A stretch of 64,000 nucleotides of DNA, taken from positions 1-64,000 of the forward strand of contig JAUCBJ010006962.1 of the NCBI GenBank assembly GCA_032718475.1, in the 5' to 3' direction. The DNA is from Nemertoderma westbladi. Its lineage: Eukaryota; Xenacoelomorpha; Nemertodermatida; Nemertodermatidae. Under the pieces are notes generated by a model. The model was not told the DNA's origin. It saw only the letters and a list, made by a program, of their open reading frames with translations, and did not search any database. Positions 11,721-21,950 of the stretch are shown one piece after another; positions within the stretch are counted from its first letter, which is position 1, and every line of letters starts with the position of its first letter. Both the position numbers and the translations under genes were made by a program.

Positions 11721-12437
11721 GTCTTTGTGGGGACTGCTACTCGTTAGTTCTCCAGTCTACCGCTAGTGGGCTGTCAATATACAGATGGACTGGAAAATCT
11801 AACCGAATTTAATCTACCCTTTACCGTTAAAGTGCTTAAACTCCTATGCTACGGCCAATGGAAGCTAATGTATCATACTTATATTTAAAAAAGGAATATC
11901 ACTCATTAGGTACTCAATAAGTCGCCCATGTGAAGAAGACCAGGATTTCACTTTTCGGTCGACTTTTTATTGGAATTTTATATAAAGATTTGTCATTTTT
12001 TTAATTTATCTTTATTAAGTGTTTTATAGCGCTTTATTTCTGTCTTATAACCTGTACATATACTAATTCGTTTATTGTTTTGGTTAGATTCAGCCCTTCT
12101 GTAACCTGTGTTTTTGGTGAAAACCTAGTATTCTTCACATGGGGGTAACTGCAAAGTGAAATATAACAGCAGAAAGTCTGATATTCTTCACATGGGCCCA
12201 CTAAGTCACATCTTGTGCAGTTGTTAAATCCGTTGCCTTCAATTCACATGTATCCGGGAGGTCGTGGGTCCTGGACTACTGGGGCGCTTTTCATCCTTTT
12301 TCTGCTGTGCCCATCAAAAGTTATAATAATATATTATGTCATGTTTAAATTATATAATAAATAAAAATATGCTACTATGAAAAATGTTCTACACCAGTTT
12401 AAGTCAGATATGCAGTAGACATCTAAGATTATGTAGC
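11721..12437. other. Noncoding; weak inverted-repeat element possible
   Basis: Largely AT-rich. Short inverted copies of gcccatgtgaagaa (about 11923) and ttcttcacatgggc (about 12184), with taagtc near both sides, hint at an old MITE. The match is only ~14 bp and the edges are not clean. Confidence 0.3.
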
Positions 12438-12651
12438 CTATACCACGACCTTGGACCTGAGTATATCGTCTATCCGCTTATCCCGTATCTTCATCTGTTG
12501 GTGCTGGTAGACCTTGAGCCACTCCTTGGGGTCATCCTCCATGTCGTCTATCTTATAGACCTCGTCTCGTGGCTTCGGGACTCGATGGGCCACCGCTGCC
12601 CGTCTAGTCAGTCTCCTGCAGTGGAACACTATGTCCTCAACACCAGACCGC
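12438..12651 (-). CDS. Possible terminal exon of an unidentified protein
   Basis: A minus-strand frame that looks like ordinary cellular protein: basic start (RRLTRRAAVAHRVPKP), then charged DDMEDDPKEWLKVYQHQQ and KIRDKRIDDILRSK before a stop at 12438. The frame crosses a ctgcag that reads as a splice acceptor at about 12627. To its right the sequence becomes LINE DNA at about 12652, so any upstream exons are displaced or lost. I do not recognise the family. It could be a stranded exon, a captured cDNA fragment or chance. Confidence 0.3.
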
Positions 12652-13612
12652 CTGAGCCCAGCATGGACTCCCATAGAGGAGTACTGGAACTACGGCTGCT
12701 CTAAATAATCGGACCTTAAGTTTCCGACTAATTCTCGGTGACTTCCAAATCCTGGAAAGCCTATTCAAAGCTGCCCATGCCTTTCCCTTACGTATTCGAA
12801 GGTCCTCACCTGACTTCCGGATCCATGATCACAGGTAACAGAAGTCATCCACATGTTCAAGCATACCATCTTTTGAGCTTATGCTCATCCGATCAGAGAC
12901 TTGCTGAGGACTTTCAAAGTTAACTGTCAAAATTTTGGTCTTTCTAGAGTTAATAAAAAGACCAACACTAGAAGCAGCATGTTCTAATTAGCTGAGGAGC
13001 CGTTGGGCTCCCTCTAGTGATTCTGAGAGTACTCCTAAGTCATCAGCAAAGTCTGGATCAGTTAGGTACTTGGCAGGATTTCCTCGACTTCTGGGGCCAG
13101 TATGTGGAGTTATCATCACCCCTTCATCATTATGATGATCTAAGGACATGCGTAGAACATAGTCAACAACAATTATGAACAAGAATGGTGCAAGTGTGTC
13201 TCCCTGGAGCACGCCCCATTACACTTCAAATGGTTCTGTGTCACCGTCAACAGTAGACACAAATGTTGTCGAACCATCGTATACTGATCTGATTGCTGCA
13301 ATAATTTCATCAGGAATCCCATATAATGAAAGTATGCTGAACATACGTGAGCGAGAGATTGAATCAAAGGCCTTGAAGAAGTCAACAAAGATAACAGCCA
13401 GATGCCTGTCTTTCTTTTTTGATAACTCTTCAATTATCCTTCTCTAAGTGCCAAAATGGGCTCCATGGTCCCACGACCTTCACGGAACCCATTCTGATTT
13501 CCACGGAGCAGTCTCTCAATGGGATCCCTGATGCGATTTAATAGAATTCTATTGTATAGCTTTGCAGCAAAGCTTAGCAACCTTTGCCGCATTGCAGCTG
13601 CATTATATATAT
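12652..13612 (-). pseudogene. LINE family A, RT domain fragment
   Basis: Minus-strand reverse transcriptase of an APE-type non-LTR element. Visible motifs are the B region LQGDTLAPFLFIIVVDYV and the catalytic PDFADDLGVL (frame 12988-13212). Upstream, broken frames correspond to the RT fingers and motif A (FVDFFKAFDS in sister copies). Several frameshifts and stops. The right edge, cattgcagctgcattatatata, is shared with the copy at 36851-37200. Confidence 0.8.
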
Positions 13613-14403
13613 GTTATATATATATTAAGAGTGCTGTGCCTTCTTGGTGACAAAATTGCGCCGCCACAACTCCCTATCACTCATGACATTTGTTAGATCA
13701 TCCGCATCTTCAAGGCCAGTAGTGTCCTTTAAGATGCGTCTCAAGAAAGTCATGGGCTGTCCACCATGCTTATTCACTCCATGAGGCTGCCAAAGCACAA
13801 GATTATGCACTGTCTGGTCCTCACGGCGAAAACAATGTCCTGCAAAGCGTTGACGGTTCCGTTCAAGTGTCAAGCTAGGGGAGATTAATGGAACACCTCC
13901 AATGTTGTATAGAGTCAGATTGGACATGTGTTCATAGTACTTGACACAATAAACCCGGTGCAGCATTCTTGTGAATGTGCCATCGAGAGATTTGTTATCC
14001 TCTGCAGTCAGAGTCCAGCTTGGACTTCCATAAGAGTACTGGTACTACTGCTGCCATAAATAATCGAACCTTAAGGTTAATTCTATGGGACTTCCAAATC
14101 CTTGTCGGACTGGACTATTTATCGCTGCCCATGCCTTCCCCTTACGTATCCGTAGGTTTTCACCTGACTTTCTGATGCATGATCCCAATTAGCAGAAGTC
14201 ACCCATGTGCTCAAGCCAGCCGTCCTTAGTGTTTATGCCTTTCCGATCAGACATTTATAAAGGGCTGTCTACTGTAGGTTGTCTGTCATGATTTTGGTCT
14301 TCTTTGAATTTACAAAAAGACCAACACTAGAAGCAACCTGCTCCAATGAGCAGAGGAGCCTTTGGGCTCCCTCTAGTGATTCTGACAGTACCCCTATGTT
14401 TGC
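13613..14403 (-). pseudogene. LINE family A, 3' half (minus arm of a 5'-inverted copy)
   Basis: Minus strand from the LINE 3' end to the RT catalytic region. The frame at 13625-13966 encodes the conserved C-terminal stretch (NRQRFAGHCFRREDQ, then KHGGQPMTFLRRILKDT, DRELWRRNF). It stops at 14403 exactly where a plus-strand LINE 5' end begins, and the LINE coordinate at the break (around codons for SESLEG) is the same one at which the plus-strand arm ends at 18671. That is the geometry expected of a twin-primed, 5'-inverted LINE insertion. Confidence 0.82.
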
Positions 14404-14892
14404 TGCGCAGCCCAGGTCAGGTCAGGTATTCTAGGTCATTGATCAAGAAAACTTACCACCCCCATGCAGCATATAGGAGGTGCCACCTGTAGCTGCATAG
14501 ACCCTCTCACTCCTCAAGAGACCTCAAATCTGGTCCTGTAACTAGGACCCCTTTTGTTCTGGGGCCTGGATTAAGGACCCATATCCTTGGCTGCAGGGGT
14601 ATATGGCCTGGCCAGGCAGATGGTGATCTACCAATGGCTGGTCAGGAGTAGAGTGTTCTCATGTCCACTCTGAGTACACTTCACTGCGACCTGCACCTGG
14701 CAGCAGGGGTACAGGGCATGACCCAGCAGATGAGCTGCACAGCCAATGGTGGTTCATGTGCGCCAGAGTAGATATGGATGATGGGCCTCATATCTGACTC
14801 CACTGCGACACTTACCCTGTGGAATGGCAAACCAGGGTGTGGTATTTGCCCCGAGAGCTGACTCGGCAAAAAAGCAACCCCCAACCCCCACT

Positions 14893-16037
14893 ATGGATTA
14901 CATTAGTAATGCGGAGGTCCGGCCACTTGAGGCCAGTGGAATGACCAGACACAATCGGCCTCACAGGCGTCAGTTATCTCCTGACCGGCTGCCTGTCTCA
15001 CCCCCTACTTGAGAGAGAGCGGCAAACAATTCTTAGAGTCCCTTTCCTGATGACCTTTCTGGCCCAAACCCTGGGTCACCAGGGAGGCCAGATTGTGAGG
15101 GGGAGAGGGATTCTGGAGTTGGAGGCTACTCTCATGATCCACCCCGATCAACAAAGCCATTCGTGAAGCTGAGGCAAGTCACTAGACTAGCCTCAGTAAA
15201 CACCCTAACATTCGGGTCCCCAATGCGACAAGGTGAGCTGACTGCCTTGGCAGATAAGCTTTTTCTCTTAGTGCAGTGGGTGTTCAAGAGCACTGAATGC
15301 AGACTGATGAGGTTCTGATTAAGGACATGGGGGGCGGTTGGCGACTCGCCCTCGCGTCAGCGGATGATAGTGGCAATGGTGGAATTGGTCTATTGATGAA
15401 TCCAACTGCACATGCAGCATTGGACAAAATAGACCAAATCTCTAACCGCATCATCCGTTGCCACTTCTCATGTTCTGGAAGACTGGCTAAGAAGTTTCCT
15501 AAGGTGGTTCTGATTGTGTGCTACTCTCCAACTAGTGTTGCCCCTGTAGAGGAGGTGGAAAATTTCTACCACAATCTACAAGCAGCTACGGATGGCGTGG
15601 ATCAGCATGCATTCTTAACATTCCTGGGAGACTTTAATGCAAGTGTGCATCAATCACCTACATTGCCCTGGTTCTATAGCAATAGTGTTAACCGAAATTC
15701 CGTCCATCTTCAGGATTTTATCTCTGGAAATGGATTGTTTTCGGCTGGAACCCAGTTCAAAAAGCGAACTGGAAAGCTATGGACTCATGGTGGACCCAGT
15801 AGTCACAAGTCCCAGATAGACCATATCCTGTTTCGTAGGAAATACAGGAGCTCTATACAAGACTGTAATGCATTTACACTTCGACCCTTCTCCAGTGATC
15901 AACGCCTTATTGTGGCCAAGGTAAGACTTAGTCTGCGTGCTAGCAGAACTACGAAATCTGCTTTGCCACGGCATGACTGGTCCTCCCTGTTGCAACAGCC
16001 AAGTGTGAGATCCAGCTTCACACTATACTGTAGCTGA
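14893..16037 (+). pseudogene. LINE family A AP-endonuclease (broken)
   Basis: Apurinic-like endonuclease domain used for target-site nicking. The start region (MDYISNAEVRPLEASG) is interrupted by a stop near 15010. The best frame is 15297-16037, with GGIGLLMNP, the FLGDFNASV metal-site motif and the C-terminal QIDHILFRR plus SSDQRLIVAK motifs in the expected order. The product then runs into a stop at 16037 before RT. The second copy of this region is at 62748-63890 and is broken at different places, so both are dead copies of one source. Confidence 0.8.
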
Positions 16038-16747
16038 GCAACAGGTATGAGGTTCTTGCCGCTGAGGCGGCAGATCACTGTGAGGGCTATACTGCCTTCA
16101 CAGAGGCAGTTAAGTTAGCAGCTGCAGAAACAGTTCCTGTATACACTCGAAACAGGAAACGGGCCCCCTGGACTGACAACAAAATTCAGAAGTGCCGAAA
16201 TGACCTCTACAAGGCGCAGAAAGAGTCCCGACTCAAACAGACTACAGCGGCCAAGAATGCAGTTAAGGCTGCGTCGAGGTCCCTGAACAGGCAGTACTCT
16301 GTTAATTTACAGGAGCTAATAAACTAACAGGTTGATGCCATCAATGATGCTGATGACAGCAGGCAATCATCCCAGGCATGGAGATTGATCAACTTGCTTA
16401 CTGGTCGAAAAAGCCAACCAACCACCAAGGAAGGTTAAGGCTGAATCACCAGCCGATCACCTCAACGGTTGGAAGGCCCACTTTGAAAAGCTCCTCAATA
16501 ATGACAGGGTATTGCCTGATAACTTCATAGAAGTAAAAGTGTCTGAGTCTGTACTCCCAGATATTCCCATTGGTGATATCTCCTTTAGACAATGAGTTAG
16601 TGCGTTTAGAAGGACCTTTTTCTAAGTGACCAAAAATATGATTTAAAATGAAATAACCAAGTATATTTCGGGCAACAGCCCTTTATCAACTCAATTCAGG
16701 TAGAATGCATGCGCAGGTGTAAAGTACGGAAGTACATACAGGACTAA

Positions 16748-17311
16748 ACTACTACAGACAATCAACCGAAACATCCAATCATACTCCCCCACATCAACGA
16801 ACACGTTGGCAGGAAGGTAAAGGAGATAATTAGAAGGTCTCCGTTTTCTAGAACCACCAGGGTTGTGTTCACACCGGGACGGACATTAAAAGATATATTA
16901 ATACAAACACGGCTTAACAAACCCAAATGCCCCAAACTACCTAACACAATATGTTACACATGTTCCAACGGTACACGCAACTGCACAAAAAAGAACGTAA
17001 TTTACCAAACTACGTGCAATTTATGCAAAGAGAGATACATAGGCGAAACATATAAACCCATTAGGATACGCACAATGGCACACAGGAACGCGGTACGAAA
17101 CAATAACAAATCACGAAGGAGCTCCGTGGCGGCATACTACCTAGCCAGACATGGTCCATGGTCAGATGGCGCTCAACCACCGTTCACTATTAAGGTCCTC
17201 CGCTGGTGCAGGGATTGGCCCGACAGGAAGATCAGCGAGAATGTATTGATACACCACCTGAACCCAGAAATAAACATACAACACCCCTCAGAATACGATA
17301 GCGGATGGTAA
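16748..17311 (+). pseudogene. PLE C-terminal GIY-YIG endonuclease, 5'-truncated
   Basis: Open frame from after the TAA at 16745. It begins in the PLE linker that follows RT (KVKEIIRRSPFSRTTRVVF, then PGRTLKDIL) and continues to a Cys-rich nuclease: CYTCSNG, NVIYQTTCNLCKERYIGET (the GIY-YIG pair, here VIY...YIG), KPIRIRTMAHRN. It ends NPEINIQHPSEYDSGW. No in-frame ATG sits near the beginning, consistent with a truncated copy. The nuclease part itself shows no stop or frameshift, so the truncation is either recent or the domain is tolerated. Confidence 0.75.
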
Positions 17312-17420
17312 CCGCATACAACTACGCGTAGGCATTTACACAAAACATACAGTAGACACAGCACGCACGGCATATACACCCACGCACCCCAAAGCACACA
17401 GCCGGGAGGGAGTACTACGA

Positions 17421-17444
17421 GGGGGGGGGGGGGGGGGGGGGGGG
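17421..17444. repeat. Poly-G tract, 24 bp
   Basis: Uninterrupted run of 24 G. A second run of 16 G lies at 17595-17610 in the same PLE. Potential quadruplex former and a likely place for length error in assembly. Confidence 0.9.
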
Positions 17445-17892
17445 CGCATTAGTTGAGTTATTTTGCACACATTTTTATATACAGTAGCTTTAGTTCATTA
17501 ATTCGTATATTATGTTCAGTTCCATCAATTTGGTGCAATTTAGTAGTATTTTAGACAGCCGTACCACCAACCAATAGGAAGCAAAAACAAGGGAGGGGGG
17601 GGGGGGGGGGTTGCATGCAACCCACCACTTACCGGTAAGGAATCACAGACTGTCCTGTAGTAGTTTAGCCCTGTAGTAGTTTAGTCCTGTATGTACTTCC
17701 GTACTTTTACACCTGTGCATGCATTCTACCTGAATTGAGTTGATAAAGGGCTGTTGCCCGAAATATACTTGGTTATTTCATTTTAAATCATATTTTTGGT
17801 CACTTAGAAAAAGGTCCTTCTAAACGCACTAACTCATTGTCTATTATGATACCACCGGTGACCTGGGCAAAAACCTATTTACAGAGAATCCC

Positions 17893-18671
17893 TGATATCT
17901 CCTTTGCAGAAGTGAAGGCTGCGGCAAAGAGCATTAAGACCAATCGTGCCAATGGAATAATGGTGTCCCCCCTGAGGTCTTTAAAATACCTGAGTGTTTA
18001 AAGCTCATCTATCCCATCATAGTAGATATGTACCGAACAACAAGAGTCCCACAAGAAATGAAAACAAATAAGTTGGTGCCAGTTCCTAAGAAGGGCAACC
18101 TAACACTCTATGGTTCTTTTCGGGGAATCTCATTGATCTCGATTGCTGCAAAGCTATACAATAGAATTCTATTAAATTGCATAAGGGATCCAATTGAGAG
18201 ATTGCTCCGTGGAAATCAGAATGGGTTCCGTAAAGGTCATGGGACCATGGAGCCCATTTTGGCACTTAGAAGGATAATTGAAGAGTTATCAAAAAAGAAA
18301 GACAGGCATTTGGCTGTTATGTTTGTTGACTTCAAGGATGTTCAGCATACTTTCATTATGGGATTCCTGATGAAATTATTGCAGCAATCAGATCAGAATA
18401 CGTTGGTTCGACAACATTTGTGTCTACTGTTGACGGTGACACAGAACCATTTGAAGTGTAATGGGGCGTCCTCCAGGGAGACACACTTGCACCATTGTTG
18501 TTCATAATTGTTGTTGACTATGTTCTACGCATGTCCTTAGATCATCATAATGATGATGGGGTGATGATAACTCCACCAACTGGCTCCAGAAGTCGAGGAA
18601 ATCCTGCCAAGTACCTAACTGATCTAGACTTTGCTAATGACTTAGGAATACTCTCAGAATCACTAGAGGAA
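17893..18671 (+). pseudogene. LINE family A RT fingers and motif A (broken)
   Basis: Resumes the LINE after the PLE. Frame 18028-18507 encodes KLVPVPKKGNLTLYGSFRGI, then AKLYNRILLNCIRDPIERLL, NQNGFRKGHGT and AVMFVDFKD (motif A). The frame is lost just after motif A. The right end is the inversion breakpoint near 18671. Confidence 0.78.
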
Positions 18672-18786
18672 TAAAAATACGCATTACTCTACATAAAAAC
18701 AATAGAGTTTTCTCTTATAACCATAAAATTGTTTGACTAATAATTTCACAAATTTAGAACCTCAATTTGGGGTATCTCAACAATTG

Positions 18787-19028
18787 AGACAGGGGGGAAA
18801 ACTCGACGCAAAACCCGCCTTGGCGAATTAATATCCCGCCTCTATGTTAAATTCTCAATTTAGAGAAAGGAGCAGGTTACAGTGGCACGTTATTTTAACC
18901 AAAACAATAAACTAAACACAATAGAACAGGTTACAGTTTTATTTTTGAGAGTTATCAGCTGTTATTTGCGTCGAATTTCCCCTGGAGAGGGACGAATTTT
19001 TATTGCGTCGAGTTTCCCCCCCTATCTG
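18787..19028. mobile_element. Small TIR element (MITE), 242 bp
   Basis: Imperfect inverted ends: agacaggggggaaaactcg on the left and cgagtttccccccctatctg on the right, about 25 bp. They are bounded by the direct repeat caacaattg at 18778-18786 and 19029-19037. The duplication size and the CAG-like terminus suggest hAT. Contains an internal diverged copy of the end (gcgtcgaatttcccc). Confidence 0.72.
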
Positions 19029-19037
19029 CAACAATTG

Positions 19038-19668
19038 GACCATGGAGGAATTTTGAAATAACGATTGTCAATGTCTAGGTTTTCCATTTCACTGCAATCA
19101 CTCACTACTAGTATAAAGTACTTTCAAAGGCATCTAAAAGGAAAGTAATAAGTTAGGACTTTAGCACTCCCGGAGTTTATGCAAACGCTTTTATTATTAG
19201 GTAATAAATGTGAAATAGGCTATTCGCGAAAAGGAGGGGTATTCGCAATCAATATTCAGCGAATTAGCGTATTAGGGTATATGCGGTCTTATAATCATTT
19301 AACACTTGGTAGTTGGTACAAATGGAATGTAAGTGTAAGAAGTGTGTTTGTAAGTTAGCATTATGGCCATTCGAAACTCTTGAGTGCTTAAGTGTGTTTG
19401 AAAAGTAACAATTCCCATAATGCCGCTAAGGGGGGCCAAGTTTTTCATACACATGACACACTGGACTGCAAAAGTGGCAAAATGCTAACTTGTTGGAAAT
19501 GGTCTAAAGAACGCTTTGACAAATTTTCAGATTGTAAGGACCACGAGTTAGCACTTTGAGATAGCACTTTGGAAAAGTTAGCCCAATAGCGGAAAAAGAG
19601 CTTGCAAAGTTAGCTCTTTGGTATATTTGCCAACACTATTGGACCAGCGTTCGTCCGTCAATTGTATA
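19038..19668. other. Intergenic, nothing recognised
   Basis: AT-rich. A loose aagttagca motif recurs between 19330 and 19640. No coding or RNA signal seen. Confidence 0.45.
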
Positions 19669-20250
19669 TCAATAGTCAATTGTTGATTGGCCCATTTTTT
19701 TAAAGGAAGTAAAATTACCAACATATTTATCACTGCCAATTCGGCCATTAAATATTCTTATACCTGAAGCAATACATAAGGCTAAAAGTCTATGACCATA
19801 TGTATTGACTACTATGTCCTTATTTACTCTACTAGACTGTACACAACTTGTTGCAAGGTCTAAGTCGTCACATACATAGTCATCCGGTAAATATTCCAGT
19901 AGATTGGACAGGCCAAGCGAATCATTATCAATATAATCATTTCTAGTGCCTGTTCTTGCGTTTAGTTCACCTAAAATTACCAAATTTTCAGAATCACTTA
20001 TAACACTAATAGCATTCTCGATAAAATCGAAGTTTGATATGGGATCATCCCATATGGGATGTTCCCATATTTGTGCAGTCGATTTTGAAGGCGGGAATAT
20101 ATACTGCACATATTAGTAGACTTTGACCAGCTCTAAGCCAGAGTATGTCTTCATGAGGAAAAATATCCTCCAATGTGATAAAGGCGCTTAATTCCTGCTT
20201 ATAATATATGAAAATTATTCCACCACTAAAACGTTTTTATGCTTTGTCGC
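19669..20250 (-). pseudogene. Endonuclease remnant of a third LINE family
   Basis: The frame 19669-20109 reads VILGELNARTGTRNDYI, then VNTYGHRLLALCIASGIRIF, NGRIGSDKYVGNFTSF and GQSTIDY. This is the GDFNA...NGR...G.fT...SviDY pattern of LINE AP-endonucleases. The first motif has GELNA instead of GDFNA, so a catalytic Asp is replaced. Upstream, broken frames to about 20250 add EDIFPHEDILWLRAGQS. Not the same family as LINE A. Confidence 0.7.
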
Positions 20251-20775
20251 ACTTTTATGCTTTAATTTACGACAATTTACAAAAAATGTATAACCAGGAA
20301 TATCAACACTGTGAACAAAGTTAGGGTTCAACCAGGTTTCAGCGCAGATATATATTTACTAACGAGCTTCAGGAAGTTGGGATCAACTAATTTCGAAATT
20401 AGTTCATCGACATTTAAAAAACCCTCGTTTTAAGTATGTTGGTGTAAAAGAAAAGTGGCCATTATTGGAATATTGCATAATTTATAATTATATTTGCCTG
20501 ACATTGTTCAAAACTCTACGGCAAACGCGAAACGCGAGAGTCTTCCACCCCATAACCTACAAAAGAATGTATAGAATCAGGCAGGACATTAGGCCCTATT
20601 ATTGTTCTCTAGCGTAGAATGCTAGCAGCTATAAGTTTTTCAACTATTTTACTTTTGTGGGTGACATTTATTTGTACAAGGGCCAGCTTCCAGTTTAGTA
20701 CCTGTAAGTTTCAATATAGTTCATGCGTTTAGATGGTTAAAGCTGTAAACGACGATGGTGGTAGGTAGAATATAG
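20251..20775. other. Intergenic, nothing recognised
   Basis: No open frame or repeat of note between the endonuclease remnant and the next LINE copy. Confidence 0.45.
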
Positions 20776-21592
20776 GATCGGCATGCTGCATTGCAGCTGC
20801 ATTTTTAAGAACGCTGTGCCGGCTTATCGACAAAATTGCACCGCCACAACTCCCTATCACCCATGACAATTGCTAGATCATCCGCATCATCAAAGCCAGT
20901 GTCCTTTAAGATGCGTCTCAATAAAGTCATGGGCTGTCCACCATGCTTATTCACTCCATGAGGCTGCCAAAGTACAAGATGATGCACTGGCTGGTCCTCA
21001 CGGCGAAAGCAATGTCCTGCAAAGCGGAGGCGATTTTGTTCTAGTGTCAAGCTTGGGGGAACCAATGAGACACCTTCAATGTTATATAGTGTCTGGTTGG
21101 AGATGTGTGCATTGTACTTGACACAATGAACCCGGAGTAGCATTCTTGTGAATGTGCCATCCAGAGATTTGGTGTCCTCAGCAGTTAGAGCCCAGCATAG
21201 ACTCCCATAGAGGAGTACTGGAACTACTGCTGCTCTAAATAATCGGACCTTAAGTTTCCGATTAATTCTCGGTGACTTCCAAATCCTGGAAAGCCTATTC
21301 AAGGCTGCCCATGCCTTTCCCTTACGTATTCGAAGGTCCTCATCTGACTTCCGGATCCATGATCCCAGGTAACAGAAGTCATCCACATGCTCAAGCATAC
21401 CATCTTTTGAGCTTATGCTCATCCGATCAGAGACTTGCTGAGGACTTTCAAAGTTAACTGTCAAAATTTTGGTCTTCTGGAGTTAATAAAAAGACCAACA
21501 CTAGAAGCAGCATGTTCTAATGAGCTGAGGAGTCATTGGGCTCCCTCTAGTGATTCTGAGAGTACTCCTAAGTCATCAGAAAAGTCTATTTG
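20776..21592 (-). pseudogene. LINE family A, 3' half
   Basis: The frame 20805-21464 (219 aa) covers the post-RT region: MLEHVDDFCYLGSWIRKSD, AAVVPVLLYGSLCWALTAED, NRLRFAGHCFRRED, KHGGQPMTLLRRILKDT. It is cut at 21592 within the RT, so it is a 5'-truncated insertion. It lies directly downstream of the PRDM9-like gene, which may bear on that gene's 3' end. Confidence 0.82.
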
Positions 21593-21851
21593 ATAAAGAC
21601 ATTTTCTAAATTAAATAAGTTATACATTAGTTATAAATTAATATTCTAAAAGACCACTAGGTAGGTCGACCTTCCTTTATCAGTTCCATTTGTTTGTTCC
21701 TACAATATTGTTGGATAGGGCAGGGCCTCCTAAGTGGAAAAATATTTATAGTTCCGGTTGTAAAACTATAGAATTTTTATAGTAACAACTATTACAAAAT
21801 AATGTTGTTATAAATAAATGTTGTTTCTTAATAAAACGAATCCTAATATAA

Positions 21852-21857
21852 TTTATT
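21852..21857 (-). terminator. Candidate poly(A) signal for the PRDM9-like gene
   Basis: aataaa on the minus strand, about 95 bp downstream of the stop codon at 21951 and before the LINE copy. Position and sequence fit a 3'-end signal; no transcript evidence. Confidence 0.45.
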
Positions 21858-21950
21858 TAGTCTATTCTTCCTTGAGGGAAAGAAGAAGTTCAGGTAATTA
21901 ATCAGATCGAGAGACTAAAGACTTTCCTTCCCTCGATAAACAACAGTTTA

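Larger units (their letters stand above)
16587..17892 (+). mobile_element. Truncated Penelope-like element with long inverted ends
   Basis: Inserted in the LINE with a 13-bp target duplication tgatatctccttt (16574-16586 and 17893-17905). The left arm 16587-16760 is repeated in inverse orientation at 17653-17842 (about 170 bp, few differences), as is common for PLE pLTRs. A 50-bp unpaired tail (17843-17892) ends the insert. Inside are the C-terminal linker and GIY-YIG nuclease of a PLE protein and two long G tracts. The RT palm is missing, so this is a truncated, non-autonomous copy of a family different from the PLE at 30402. Confidence 0.8.
14404..18671 (+). mobile_element. LINE family A, 5' half (plus arm of a 5'-inverted copy)
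   Basis: Starts at the LINE 5' end (tgctgcgcagcccagg), then leader, endonuclease, RT fingers and motif A, ending at ctcagaatcactagagg (18671), the same LINE position where the minus arm starts. A PLE fragment interrupts it at 16587-17892. The clade is uncertain: the AP-endonuclease ending SSDQRLIVAKVRLSLR and the post-RT AGHCFRRED motif recall RTE-like elements. Confidence 0.82.

Noticed and set aside
11922-12206. MITE bounded by gcccatgtgaagaa inverted copies
   Set aside because: Inverted match of only about 14 bp and uneven flanks; not enough to call.
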